This document shows positions 1-9,213 of a DNA stretch of 64,000 bases, piece by piece. The stretch comes from ENR-C20 sp942493145 (GTDB lineage Bacteria; Bacillota; Clostridia; Acetivibrionales; DTU013). The DNA lies in assembly GCA_942493145.1 (NCBI GenBank), contig OW818679.1, positions 2,914,001 through 2,978,000 of the forward strand, given 5' to 3'. The position numbers were made by a program, and so were the translations under genes. A model generated the notes under the pieces. The model saw only the letters and a list, made by a program, of their open reading frames with translations, was not told where the DNA came from and did no database searches. Each line of letters opens with the position of its first letter. Position 1 is the first letter of the stretch.

Positions 1-1853
1 CAGGCATCTTCCATAAGTTGAATTGCACGATCTTCCGATTGTGCAAACTCAGCTATCACGCTAAATGAATTCAAGTAATTTCTTAATAGGTTTGTGTAGA
101 AGAAGCTCTTTTCTACAACAAGCACTCTGATATTTTGAAAATAAACAGACGCATTCTTCTTTCTCTTTTCATATTCCTTATTACGGTCGGCATCAAGTGA
201 TATTTGTACATTAAAGGTGGAACCCTCACCTGTTTCACTGTAAACCTTTATTGTCCCACCCATCATATCAACAAGACTTTTAACAATGGAAAGCCCCAAT
301 CCGGTTCCACCAAATCTTCGGCTGATACTGGAGTCTGCCTGGTTGAATGGGATGAAAAGCTGCTCCATTTGCTCACTGGACATTCCAATCCCGGTGTCTT
401 TAATGCTGAACTCAATAGTATAAGTATCCTTGACTTTAGCAACCAGGCGAATGGATACAGAAACAGCACCGTCTTTGGTAAACTTTAAGGCATTGTTGAC
501 GATGTTCATCAATACCTGTTCAATTCTCTTTGGATCTCCCCAGAAACAGGTTGGTATTTCAGCATCCTTATTCATCGAGAACTCAATTTTTTGCTCTTCA
601 ATTTTAAACGAGACAATACTAATAATCTGTTCCAGGACTTCATCAAGATTAAAGGAAATCCTTTCAATTTCAACTTTACCCGCTTCGATTTTAGAAAAAT
701 CGAGTATATCATTGATGATCCCCAACATATCTCTTGACGCTATTGTGATTTTTTCCAGGTAAATTTTCTGAGTCGTGGTCAGCCCAGTTTTCTTTAAGAG
801 ATAGGATATCCCTGTAATTGCATTTAAAGGCGTTCGAATCTCGTGGGACATCCTCGCCAGGAAGGTTGATTTGATATGATTTGCAAGTTCTGCCTCTTCT
901 TTGGCAATTTTTAAATCCGCCTCGATCTGCTTTCTTTTTTCTATTTCTCTCCTTAGCTTAACGACCCAGTAAAACGACACTATGAGGACTAATAAAACTA
1001 TCGACCCAATTATGCCTGCAATTTTAAATACTTCCCCATAATCGATTTTATTCTGTACACCAATCCATCGATTATCAATGGTGATTTTTTCCTCTTCGGT
1101 AATATCCATCAAGCCTTTATTGATAATATCCACTAAAATCGGCCAGTCGTTTCTCACTGCAAAATACAAATACTGCTTTTCTTCGGTTTCTATGGGTATA
1201 TACTTCAGGTTAGTAATCCCGTTTGATTTTATCATGTAGCTGGAAGTGGCTAAATTTCCAACAAAAACATTTTCCCTTCCTTCTGAAACAGCCTGCATTG
1301 CCTCTTCTACCGATTTATAAAGGCTGAGTTCAATGCCGCTGAAGCCTTTTAGATAGCTATGATGGGAACTGTTTTTCTGTACCGCAACTTTGCGTTCTGT
1401 TAAATCCGAAAAGCTCTTAATCTCTGAGTTGTTTTCATTTATAAAGATAACTCTCTGAAAAGAATAATAAGGGTTGGAAAACAGAAAGTATTGTTCACGC
1501 TCTGCAGTTTTCGAAATACATGGCAACGCATCCAATTCCTTTAGCACAGCCTTCTCATAGGCATCTGTCAATGTAAGACCCTTTTCCACCTCAAATTTTA
1601 ATCCGGTCCGATTACTGAGAAGTTGCAGATAATCTGCTGCGATACCTTTGTATATTCCGTCTTTATCAATAAATTCATATGGGATGAACTCCGGATCCAC
1701 CCCAAGGTGAATTACCGGATGCTCTTCTATAAATATAATTTCTTCAGTGGTAAAGTTCACTTCTTTTTGGGCAGCAAAACAATTACCCGAAAGAATTGGA
1801 ATAAATAATATAATAAAAATAACCATCTTAATAAGAATTCTCCGCGCGGACAT
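1..1853 (-). CDS. Hybrid sensor histidine kinase with periplasmic solute-binding sensor domain (3' end outside window)
   Basis: Only the first 617 residues lie in the window; the gene runs off the left edge. Reading the minus strand from ATG at 1853 gives a signal/membrane segment (about 8-27), a family-3 solute-binding-like sensor domain (about 45-265), a transmembrane helix (about 275-298), then HisKA with H-box SHEIRTPLN (H337), N-box around 450 (NIVNNALKF), G1 DTGIGMS (486-492) and G2 GGTGLGLS (515-522). A receiver-like domain begins near 575, but its first strand reads VLVVEKS, so the usual acidic pair is absent. This is the BvgS/EvgS-type plan: ligand sensing outside, phosphotransfer inside. 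A G-rich ribosome site precedes the start, 21 bases after the HD-GYP regulator stop, so the two are surely co-transcribed. The ligand is unknown. Confidence 0.9.
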   Translation of the reverse strand, partial: MSARRILIKMVIFIILFIPILSGNCFAAQKEVNFTTEEIIFIEEHPVIHLGVDPEFIPYEFIDKDGIYKGIAADYLQLLSNRTGLKFEVEKGLTLTDAYEKAVLKELDALPCISKTAEREQYFLFSNPYYSFQRVIFINENNSEIKSFSDLTERKVAVQKNSSHHSYLKGFSGIELSLYKSVEEAMQAVSEGRENVFVGNLATSSYMIKSNGITNLKYIPIETEEKQYLYFAVRNDWPILVDIINKGLMDITEEEKITIDNRWIGVQNKIDYGEVFKIAGIIGSIVLLVLIVSFYWVVKLRREIEKRKQIEADLKIAKEEAELANHIKSTFLARMSHEIRTPLNAITGISYLLKKTGLTTTQKIYLEKITIASRDMLGIINDILDFSKIEAGKVEIERISFNLDEVLEQIISIVSFKIEEQKIEFSMNKDAEIPTCFWGDPKRIEQVLMNIVNNALKFTKDGAVSVSIRLVAKVKDTYTIEFSIKDTGIGMSSEQMEQLFIPFNQADSSISRRFGGTGLGLSIVKSLVDMMGGTIKVYSETGEGSTFNVQISLDADRNKEYEKRKKNASVYFQNIRVLVVEKSFFYTNLLRNYLNSFSVIAEFAQSEDRAIQLMEDA

Positions 1854-1874
1854 CGCTTTACCCCCCCATCCACC

Positions 1875-2948
1875 TTAAAGCTGGTTATACTTCATTGAAA
1901 TGGTTTTTATTGAACTTTCAACTTCTAAAAATGCATCAACTATATCCGGCGCAAAATGCCTGCCTCTTTGTTCTTTAATATATTGCAAAGCTTCAGAGTG
2001 TGGAAATGCATCTTTATAGACCCTCTTGCTTATCATGGCGTCATATACATCGATAATTGCCATTAAGCGACCGGGCAACGGTATCTCTTCCCCTTTTAAT
2101 CCCTTGGGATATCCAGTGCCATCATACCTCTCATGATGTCCTCCGATACAATCAATAGCCGTCTGTACGAACTCAGGCATAAAATTGTCTTTAATCTCAT
2201 ATTTCAAAGCATTTATGCCAAAATCAACATGTTGCTTCATTATTTTAAATTCATCTTTCTCCAACCTGCCCGGTTTTAACAGAATGGTGTCTGGAATCCC
2301 GACTTTTCCTATATCATGCAATGGCGCCGTCTCAAATATTTCTTTAATGTATTTTTCAGTTAATATATGAGTATATGCTTCTTTTTCTTTCAGATTTTCA
2401 CACAATGCCTTCATAATCCATTGAGTTCTTGTTGTGTGGTTGCAGGATTCGATGTCACGTACTTCAAGCAGCCCAAGAAGGGCATGAATTGTAATGTTTC
2501 TGGTCAATGCCAATTCATTTGTCCTCTCTTGAACCGTTTGTTCCAAAATTGCATTGTTTTCTTCGAGCCTTTTACTTATATTCTTAAGCTTCACATGGAT
2601 CTGGATACGTTTAATCAAAGATTCAAGGTTAAGCGGTTTTCGAATATAATCTACCGCACCAAGTTCAAGCCCTCTGATCTCATTTTCCATTTCATCATAG
2701 TTTGTTAAAATCAAGGTTGCTATCTTTTGGAGTGCCGGTTTTTTCTGAATCGCCTCCAGAACCTCAAACCCATTCATTCTAGGCATGTTTAAATCCAAAA
2801 TCATCAGATCAATGTTGAAATCCTTTTCCATGATTTCCATGGCCTCTATCCCATCTCTGGCAAAGAGTAATTGGTAATCTTGTAAAATGCCTTTAATTAA
2901 TATCCTGTCGGTATTGGAATCATCTACAATCAATATCCTTGCATTCAT
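1875..2948 (-). CDS. Response regulator with HD-GYP output domain (probable c-di-GMP phosphodiesterase)
   Basis: 357 residues. An N-terminal receiver domain (1-125) has the acidic pair D9/D10, phospho-acceptor D52 in LDLNMPRMNG and the conserved lysine in YIRKP. A coiled linker (about 125-150) leads to an HD-GYP domain containing HDIGKVGIPD, then HHERYDGTGYP. Both the HD pair and the GYP signature are intact, so c-di-GMP hydrolysis controlled by phosphorylation is expected from family knowledge. It lies between the solute-binding lipoprotein gene (84-base gap) and the hybrid kinase gene (21-base gap) on the same strand. The kinase is its obvious partner. Confidence 0.93.
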   Translation of the reverse strand: MNARILIVDDSNTDRILIKGILQDYQLLFARDGIEAMEIMEKDFNIDLMILDLNMPRMNGFEVLEAIQKKPALQKIATLILTNYDEMENEIRGLELGAVDYIRKPLNLESLIKRIQIHVKLKNISKRLEENNAILEQTVQERTNELALTRNITIHALLGLLEVRDIESCNHTTRTQWIMKALCENLKEKEAYTHILTEKYIKEIFETAPLHDIGKVGIPDTILLKPGRLEKDEFKIMKQHVDFGINALKYEIKDNFMPEFVQTAIDCIGGHHERYDGTGYPKGLKGEEIPLPGRLMAIIDVYDAMISKRVYKDAFPHSEALQYIKEQRGRHFAPDIVDAFLEVESSIKTISMKYNQL

Positions 2949-3032
2949 TCAACAGCCTCCCTGTTTTCCCGCCTCTGATGTACGGGTAAAGACTTCACCC
3001 TTTTGTGATATTGAATGTAGTAACTGCAGGGT

Positions 3033-4343
3033 TCAATCCTCATTAAGTATTTCATTTCCTTTTGTCTCGATCATTTTTAAAAATTCATCCGTTGTGATTT
3101 CGGATTTCATAACCTGGTTCAATCCTGGTGCATAAAGTGTGTCTTTTATTATCTGCCATTTGGGGACTGGTACATCAATACTCGGCCGTTTAAAGCCCTT
3201 TATGAACGGCAGGTATTGTGGGTTTTTTTGGATAACCAAAGAATCTACCAGATCCATCCTGACCGGTACTCTGAATGGGTAATACGCATCATGCTCCGGA
3301 CTGTATTCTCCATCTATAATTTTTTCCTGAGCCTCTTCCGATATCATAAACTCTATAAAGCTTATGGCTTCCTTTTGTTTTTTTGCATCCATATTCCTGG
3401 GGATGGATAGCATCATAGGTCCTACCTCTGCATATAATCCAATGTCTTCAAGGTTTATAACGCCAACCTCAAAAGGATTTCCATTCTTCTCAATGTCGGT
3501 AACTCCCCATATTCCTTGAAATTCAAAAGCAATCTCCTGCTTTCTGAAATGATCCATCACATCTACACCCGTATCCGTTAACCAGGATGGCTGGGCATGT
3601 GTCCCGAGTGTATTCTTGTAAAAATCAATAGCCGCCTTTGCCTTCTCATTATTTATAATAACTTTGCCACCATTTTCATCCACCAATCCAGCACCAAATC
3701 CGTATATGAATTGATTTACCATCCATGAAATATCATTGTGATTCGCCCCTACAAGGCCTATGCCTTTTGCCTCTGTTTTCGATTCCACAGCTTCCAATGC
3801 TTTGACTAAAGCCGGTAAACTTTTGATAGATTCCGGCGAGACATCTGCTTCCTTCAGCAATTGCTTATTATAAATCAGGCAAATAGAATGCCCCAACCAT
3901 GGAATACCATTTAAATGACCTTTAACCGTTCCAAGCTTCCATATTTCCGGGTAAAACAAATCCTTATCCTTTTGGAAGGAATCCGATAAATCCATCAAAA
4001 CCCCTTCATTACCAAAATACTCAACATACCTGTAAGGCAAAACAAAAATCTGTTGGACATCTTCTTCAGATAGAAAGGCCCCGATAGCATTATTATCCTC
4101 ATCCCCGCTTTGCACAACAATTTCATAGGGACTACTGCTTTTCTGGTTATACAAATCCACGATTTTTTTTATGGCAACACCGCGGCCGGAATAATCCGTC
4201 CAGGTAATTCTGAATGGCATTTGCATTCTGTCGTATGTTATTACAGGAAGACTGGTTTGTGTTGAATCAGCACAGGAAACAAAAGAAGAGGAGACAAGGA
4301 GTATAATGCACATTACCATCATCTGATTTCTTATGTATTTCAT
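3033..4343 (-). CDS. Extracellular solute-binding lipoprotein, family 1 type
   Basis: 436 residues from ATG 4343, chosen because GGGAG lies 8 bases upstream; the longer frame to 4376 has no such site. The N-terminus has a hydrophobic stretch and lipobox FVSC, so the mature protein should be lipid-anchored outside the membrane. The body reads like sugar-type (family 1) ABC binding proteins, with segments such as NGIPWLGHSICLIYN and IEFMISEEAQEKI. No permease or ATPase genes adjoin it. It instead leads the kinase/HD-GYP genes, so it may deliver a ligand signal to the sensor kinase or serve a transporter elsewhere. The substrate is not readable from sequence. Confidence 0.85.
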   Translation of the reverse strand: MKYIRNQMMVMCIILLVSSSFVSCADSTQTSLPVITYDRMQMPFRITWTDYSGRGVAIKKIVDLYNQKSSSPYEIVVQSGDEDNNAIGAFLSEEDVQQIFVLPYRYVEYFGNEGVLMDLSDSFQKDKDLFYPEIWKLGTVKGHLNGIPWLGHSICLIYNKQLLKEADVSPESIKSLPALVKALEAVESKTEAKGIGLVGANHNDISWMVNQFIYGFGAGLVDENGGKVIINNEKAKAAIDFYKNTLGTHAQPSWLTDTGVDVMDHFRKQEIAFEFQGIWGVTDIEKNGNPFEVGVINLEDIGLYAEVGPMMLSIPRNMDAKKQKEAISFIEFMISEEAQEKIIDGEYSPEHDAYYPFRVPVRMDLVDSLVIQKNPQYLPFIKGFKRPSIDVPVPKWQIIKDTLYAPGLNQVMKSEITTDEFLKMIETKGNEILNED

Positions 4344-4477
4344 CAGTGATACTCCCTTCAAACATTCGCCATACATTTCCTATATTCTACACCAAAATGC
4401 TTCCAAAATCTAAGAAAATTTTCTATATTTTTATATTCATATGTGAAGCCAACTCTCATTTTGTCGATTAAACCTTG

Positions 4478-4483
4478 TATAAT
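4478..4483 (+). promoter_or_regulatory. Possible -10 element of the L,D-transpeptidase gene
   Basis: A perfect TATAAT stands 43 bases before the ATG at 4527, within the divergent region 4344-4526. No convincing -35 hexamer lies 16-18 bases upstream, so this is only a weak promoter call. Confidence 0.35.
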
Positions 4484-4526
4484 AGGGTAGAAACAAAATA
4501 CTACCAGTATTTTACGGAGGATGACG

Positions 4527-5953
4527 ATGAAAAAAGCAGTATTAGCAATCATTTTATGTTTCCCATTTTTGAACAGCTGCAGTAATTTACCTGTAAATCA
4601 AGGAATTAACCATAGCGCCAGTACCGCCATCCAATCAACTGCCACTGCTGAAAATCCCGATAGCACACAAATTGCAGATGTAACCTCAGCGCCGGAAGCC
4701 GGACAATCCTCAGGTCAATTATGCAATGAATCAGATGTTGAAGAAAATATAAACTGCATTAGTTTATCTGAAGATGAAAAGCTGACCGAAGCTGCTGAGA
4801 TTAATAATGTCACAGAAAAGGATATATTAATAAGTAATATTGATGTGAAAATCCCATTAATAGAAGATGGCGAGCAGGTCGTCCGGCAATACAATACATT
4901 GCTGCCTCCGGAAATCATCCGCAACATACAATACTCAAAATACCCCGTTGCCGCAGATTATCTGCTTATTACTTCCAATACAGCCAACATACGAGAATTT
5001 CCCTCCTCATCTTCCAAAATCATAGGTACTGCCAGTCTTTATGAAAAGATTACACTTCTGGCGGAAGTAACCGGAGAGAAGCTTGAAAAATACAACACAG
5101 ATAAATGGTATAAGGTTTTATTCAAAGTTGGCTCTGATTCTGCATCGGGATATATACTGAGTTCTCTGGGAGTTCAGCGCACATATCAATTCCAGGAAAT
5201 GTATGACTCGGTTAAATTATTGGAAAAGGAAATTGATTTCAACAAATCAGCATATATAAACAATTATAAAAACCGGGCTGGAGCCCCACCCTGCACCACG
5301 GCTCAAGCACCGACGCGTTCGGCACAAAACGATACCAGTCTGCTCCGGCATATTACGAAGCAGCTTCAACATCTGAATTCAGATATATTTCTGATGGCAC
5401 ATTGGTGTCAATAATCTCAGAAGAGGGTGACTTTTATAAAATAATCACACTCACCTTTGAAGGTAATTATTACGTTCCTAAAAAGTATATATCCTTCAAT
5501 AATTCAATTGAAAAATTGAAAAAGGTTATTGTAGTGGACAGGAACAATCAGAACGAAGGCGTATTCGAGTTGATTGATGGAAAATGGAATATCATATCCT
5601 ATATTTACGCGACAACCGGTGAAGACGCCAAATTCAAGGAGCCGACATCCCTGGGATATTATATGGCGATTCAAACCCGTGATCGTTTTTTGTATTTGGA
5701 TGATATAACCAAAAAAGTTGGTGGATATGCTCCATACGCAATCAGATTTTCAGGTGGAGCCTACATACATGGTGTTCCGGTTGATGTCAAAACAGAACTA
5801 AATGTCCCTGTTTTTCAACCGATGCAGGAATATCTGTTCACGATTGGATCTGTGCCGCGTTCTCATAAGTGTGTCAGAAACTATACAAGTCATGCAAAAT
5901 TTCTATACGAATGGATTGAAATCGGGAAGAGTGCGGTTGTTGTTATTGAATAG
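4527..5953 (+). pseudogene. Frameshifted SH3-domain/L,D-transpeptidase lipoprotein gene
   Basis: The start is ATG 4527, six bases after GGAGG (an ATG at 4521 abuts the site). The first frame encodes a lipoprotein signal (lipobox LNSC), a low-complexity linker and an SH3-like region (NTANIREFPSSSSKIIGTA), then runs to a stop at 5414 with unlikely sequence after about 5275. The -1 frame continues the fold from about 5276 (GWSPTLHHGSS) to 5953 and carries an L,D-transpeptidase (YkuD) domain with HG and SHKCVR, the Cys being the expected nucleophile (codon 5870-5872). One base is therefore missing between 5270 and 5283, by mutation or sequencing error. The TTG at 5402 that opens the second frame has no ribosome site, so it is not a separate gene. 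An intact product would cross-link peptidoglycan outside the membrane. Confidence 0.8.
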
Positions 5954-5995
5954 AAAGCACAAGCTTATGCTCTTATAATGTATAACGCATTATGG

Positions 5996-6697
5996 TTATA
6001 GCACTTGTTTATGCTCAGCCTCCCATTTTCTAACTAGCTCATTTTGCTCATGAAAGTGGAGTTGCATGGCGTTTCTTGCCATTTCCGCATTGCGCTGAGA
6101 AATTGCCGTTGTGATAACATCATGAAAATAGAAATTACTTTTTGCTGTGAACGCAAATAGTTCTTCCGTGGGATTCACCATCTCATTGAACAAATTATCC
6201 AACCGATTGACCACTTCATTATGACAGCAATGCAAGATGCATGCATGGAACTCAATGTTGCAGCGGCGAACACGCTCCAGTATTTCGTCGCCCTCCTGGA
6301 ATGCCTGATAAAAGGCCTTGTATTTAAGATTAATTTTTTGAAGTGCTTCAATGTCTTCATCTGTTGCTTTAGCTGCAGCCAAAGCTGCCAAACCAGGCTG
6401 AATGACATACTGAATCTCACGCAAATCGTCACTCAAGTGGTCCGAATCATAAAACTCAAGACCGAGCGGGTCATTGATTGCCCCGATGTTTTGTGCTACA
6501 TAGGTGCCGCGGCCATGCTGAACCTGCAATATGTTGCGTTCGCAAAGCCTCTTGATGCTTTCTCTGACAGTTGTCCTACTGACTGAATACATATCGGCAA
6601 GCTCTGACTCAGTGGGGATCTTATCACCCCTGTTGTATTCGCTTTTTATCATTTGCATAATTTTCTCTGTCGTTTGAACAGATAATGATTGTCGCAA
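5996..6697 (-). CDS. GntR-family regulator, FadR/FCD subfamily
   Basis: 233 residues from TTG 6697, with GGGGGA five bases upstream and no better ATG. The N-terminal winged helix (about 8-75) has the GntR signature PTESELADMYSVSRTTVRESIKRL. The C-terminal all-helical FCD ligand domain has the usual histidines (EFH near 149, FHD near 187, HFHEQ near 210), although the first metal-site acid appears as Asn (CNIEFH). Such regulators bind carboxylate ligands and usually repress a neighbouring catabolic operon. Here the neighbours are a broken lipoprotein gene (convergent) and a small membrane protein gene, so no target is evident. Confidence 0.88.
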   Translation of the reverse strand: MRQSLSVQTTEKIMQMIKSEYNRGDKIPTESELADMYSVSRTTVRESIKRLCERNILQVQHGRGTYVAQNIGAINDPLGLEFYDSDHLSDDLREIQYVIQPGLAALAAAKATDEDIEALQKINLKYKAFYQAFQEGDEILERVRRCNIEFHACILHCCHNEVVNRLDNLFNEMVNPTEELFAFTAKSNFYFHDVITTAISQRNAEMARNAMQLHFHEQNELVRKWEAEHKQVL

Positions 6698-6753
6698 TGT
6701 ATTCCCCCGTAAGTATTTTCAACTCTTTAATGTAATTATATAACAATGCTGAC

Positions 6754-6903
6754 TTATTTGCCAAACAGAATTAATACACCGGCAGCGATAGCTATAACAG
6801 CCATTATCATTGCGGGAATTGGAATACTGACCACCTGCATCAGCCCGGTTGCAATGAGCCATATGCCTAACAATATCAATCCAAGATTCTTGGGAAGTTT
6901 CAT
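6754..6903 (-). CDS. Small two-helix membrane protein
   Basis: 49 residues from ATG 6903, placed by GGAG nine bases upstream. The sequence is nearly all hydrophobic, with two predicted transmembrane helices (about 8-25 and 29-47) and a C-terminal LFGK. Short proteins of this shape are frequent in Bacillota genomes and have no assigned role. Its strong ribosome site and membrane profile make it more likely real than the overlapping frame on the other strand. Confidence 0.65.
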   Translation of the reverse strand: MKLPKNLGLILLGIWLIATGLMQVVSIPIPAMIMAVIAIAAGVLILFGK

Positions 6904-7123
6904 TTTATTCATCTCCTCACACCCCATAAAACACAAAAACCGCCCTTGTATAGTCGGTTCTGACATCATTATATCACAAACGATACATATTTGTTGTTCC
7001 TTTTATTATCCCGGTTATTATCCCGGTTTTGCCCGGAAATTTTTACTTTTTGATTTTAGTCTGCTGATATGTTCACTGTAATTGTTAATTTTATAGAATA
7101 TTTCGCTGTAAAATTAACTTTTA
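6904..7123. other. Intergenic region with a short tandem repeat
   Basis: This region divides the small membrane gene (minus) from the fbp promoter (plus). The 12-base unit TTATTATCCCGG occurs twice in tandem near 7002-7025. Nothing else was recognised. Confidence 0.5.
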
Positions 7124-7152
7124 TTGCAAATTGCTTCAGACCCCTTTATGAT
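7124..7152 (+). promoter_or_regulatory. Sigma-A-type promoter of fbp
   Basis: TTGCAA at 7124-7129 and TATGAT at 7147-7152 are separated by exactly 17 bases. The -10 lies 29 bases before the fbp start codon. Confidence 0.65.
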
Positions 7153-7181
7153 AAGAAAAAACATTCCAGAGAGGTGAACCT

Positions 7182-9167
7182 ATGTCATATGATTTAAACT
7201 ATCTGACTCTTCTTTCCAAACAATATCCGACGGTTGATGCTGTCAGTACCGAAATTGTCAACCTCAGCGCCATCATAAATCTGCCTAAGGGAACCGAGCA
7301 CTTTCTGGCTGATATCCACGGCGAGCATGAGGCCTTTGACCATGTAATGCGTAATGCATCCGGTGTAGTAAAGCGTAAAATTGACGATACTTTCGGTGAT
7401 ACTTTGACATATATACAGAAAAATGAATTAGCGACGCTGGTCTATTATCCCCATGAGAAAATTACACTGCAAAAAAACAGCATGCAAAATAGCGCCCGGG
7501 AAAACAGCGCTCAACTAAATTGTGAATTGCTGGAATGGTACGAGACGATGATGCTCCGCCTCATCCAACTATGCCGTCAATCTGCTTACAAATACACGCG
7601 TTCCAAAGTCAGGAAAGCGATTCCGCAGCATTTTCAGTACATCATAGAGGAACTTTTGCACGAGGATGAGAATAGCACAATGAAACGTGGCTATTATCAG
7701 GGTATAGTCGACAGTATACTGGCAATTGACCGGGCAGAAAACTTTATCGTTGTGCTTGCAGAACTTATTCGAAAGCTGGTAGTGGATCATCTGCACATTA
7801 TTGGCGACATATATGACCGCGGCACTGGGGCGCATTACATAATGAATACACTCAGAAGACATCATTCAGTGGATATTCAATGGGGCAATCATGATGTGCT
7901 TTGGATAGGTGCGGCATGCGGCTCAGTGGTATGTATGGCGGATGTGCTGCGGGTTTCTCTTCGGTATGCGAATCTGGAGACTCTTCAGGAAGGCTATGGC
8001 TTGAATCTGTCACCGCTGGTCCGTCTCGCCCTCGATCAGTATCAGGGGGATTATGCACAAACATTTCAAGTTAAGGCCAAACAAACGCAGTTTAAGGAGA
8101 AGGATCTGGATTTGTTGTCACGAATGCAAAAGGCCATTGCAGTAATACAGATGAAATTGGAAGGTCAATTGGCTATGCGGCGTCCGGAACTCCAACTGAA
8201 ACATCGGCAGCTTTTGCATATGATTGACTACCAGTCGGGCACCATCACCATAAACAGCAAGAAATATACGCTGACGGACAAGGATTTTCCAACGGTGGAT
8301 CCCCGGCAGCCCTATGAGTTGACAACGGACGAACAGGATGTGGTAAACAATCTTAAGGCATCATTTCTGCATTCCACAGACCTTCAGAAGCATGCGCGGT
8401 TTTTGATCGACAAAGGCGGCATGTACAAGGTTTATAATGGAAACCTGCTCTTTCATGCATGCATTCCGCTCACTGAGGATGGGAACTTCAAGGAATTTGA
8501 GTTGTGTGGTCGGCCGCTCAGGGGCAAGGCACTGCTGGATGCATTTGATGAAATGGTCAGGAAGGCATATTACGCGCAGGACGAGCAACAGAAAGCGTTG
8601 GCGCTGGATGTAGTATGGTATTTGTGGTGCGGGGCATGCTCACCATTGTTTGGCAAAAGAAAAATGGCCACGTTTGAACGATATTTTATCGCTGAAAAAG
8701 AAACACATAAAGAAGTAAAAAATCCATATTATACATGGCGCGACAATGAGGAAACCTGCGGACGTATTCTGGCTGAATTCGGCTTGAATGCAGCTTCAAG
8801 CTACATCATCAACGGGCATGAGCCCGTCAAAGTCATCAAGGGTGAAATGCCAATCAAAGCCAATGGTAAACTTATTGTCATCGACGGAGGGTTTTCCAAA
8901 GCATATCAGAAAGAAACCGGTATTGCCGGGTATACCCTCATCTTCAATTCTCAAGGAATGCAATTGGTGTCCCATGAGCCATTTGAATCTAAAGAGAAGG
9001 CTATCCGCGAGGATTTTGACATATTGCCGACCAATGTGTTTATAGAAAAAAACAAGTCCCACGTTCTGGTAGGAGACACAGATATCGGAACAGGACTAAA
9101 AGCAGAGATCGGGACACTTAAAAACCTGCTGCAGGCATACCGGGATGGGGTGCTGAAGGAGCAATAA
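7182..9167 (+). CDS. fbp: Class III fructose-1,6-bisphosphatase
   Basis: 661 residues, close to the roughly 670 of the Bacillus-type enzyme. It hydrolyses fructose-1,6-bisphosphate to fructose-6-phosphate in gluconeogenesis, in the cytosol. Calcineurin-like metallophosphatase motifs are in order: ADIHGEHEAF (43-52), IGDIYDRG (about 208) and WGNHD (about 233), with NGHEPVK near 547. GAGAGGTG precedes the ATG by a normal distance, and a 17-spaced promoter lies upstream. It is monocistronic: the next gene downstream is convergent. Class III enzymes are confined mostly to Bacillota and some anaerobes, which supports the taxonomic reading. Confidence 0.97.
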   Translation: MSYDLNYLTLLSKQYPTVDAVSTEIVNLSAIINLPKGTEHFLADIHGEHEAFDHVMRNASGVVKRKIDDTFGDTLTYIQKNELATLVYYPHEKITLQKNSMQNSARENSAQLNCELLEWYETMMLRLIQLCRQSAYKYTRSKVRKAIPQHFQYIIEELLHEDENSTMKRGYYQGIVDSILAIDRAENFIVVLAELIRKLVVDHLHIIGDIYDRGTGAHYIMNTLRRHHSVDIQWGNHDVLWIGAACGSVVCMADVLRVSLRYANLETLQEGYGLNLSPLVRLALDQYQGDYAQTFQVKAKQTQFKEKDLDLLSRMQKAIAVIQMKLEGQLAMRRPELQLKHRQLLHMIDYQSGTITINSKKYTLTDKDFPTVDPRQPYELTTDEQDVVNNLKASFLHSTDLQKHARFLIDKGGMYKVYNGNLLFHACIPLTEDGNFKEFELCGRPLRGKALLDAFDEMVRKAYYAQDEQQKALALDVVWYLWCGACSPLFGKRKMATFERYFIAEKETHKEVKNPYYTWRDNEETCGRILAEFGLNAASSYIINGHEPVKVIKGEMPIKANGKLIVIDGGFSKAYQKETGIAGYTLIFNSQGMQLVSHEPFESKEKAIREDFDILPTNVFIEKNKSHVLVGDTDIGTGLKAEIGTLKNLLQAYRDGVLKEQ

Positions 9168-9213
9168 CCCGGGCCAGGCGCTCTTGCAAGAAACTCCTGA
9201 ATAGCGCCCCAAG

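Noticed and set aside
5264..5283. Programmed -1 frameshifting to join the two L,D-transpeptidase frames.
   Set aside because: The T-AAA-AAC sequence is not a true slippery heptamer, and the -1 frame has a TAA at 5267-5269, so slippage there would end translation.
5402..5953. A separate 183-residue gene starting at TTG 5402.
   Set aside because: No ribosome site precedes it, and the same frame continues upstream as sensible sequence from about 5276; it is the second half of the frameshifted gene.
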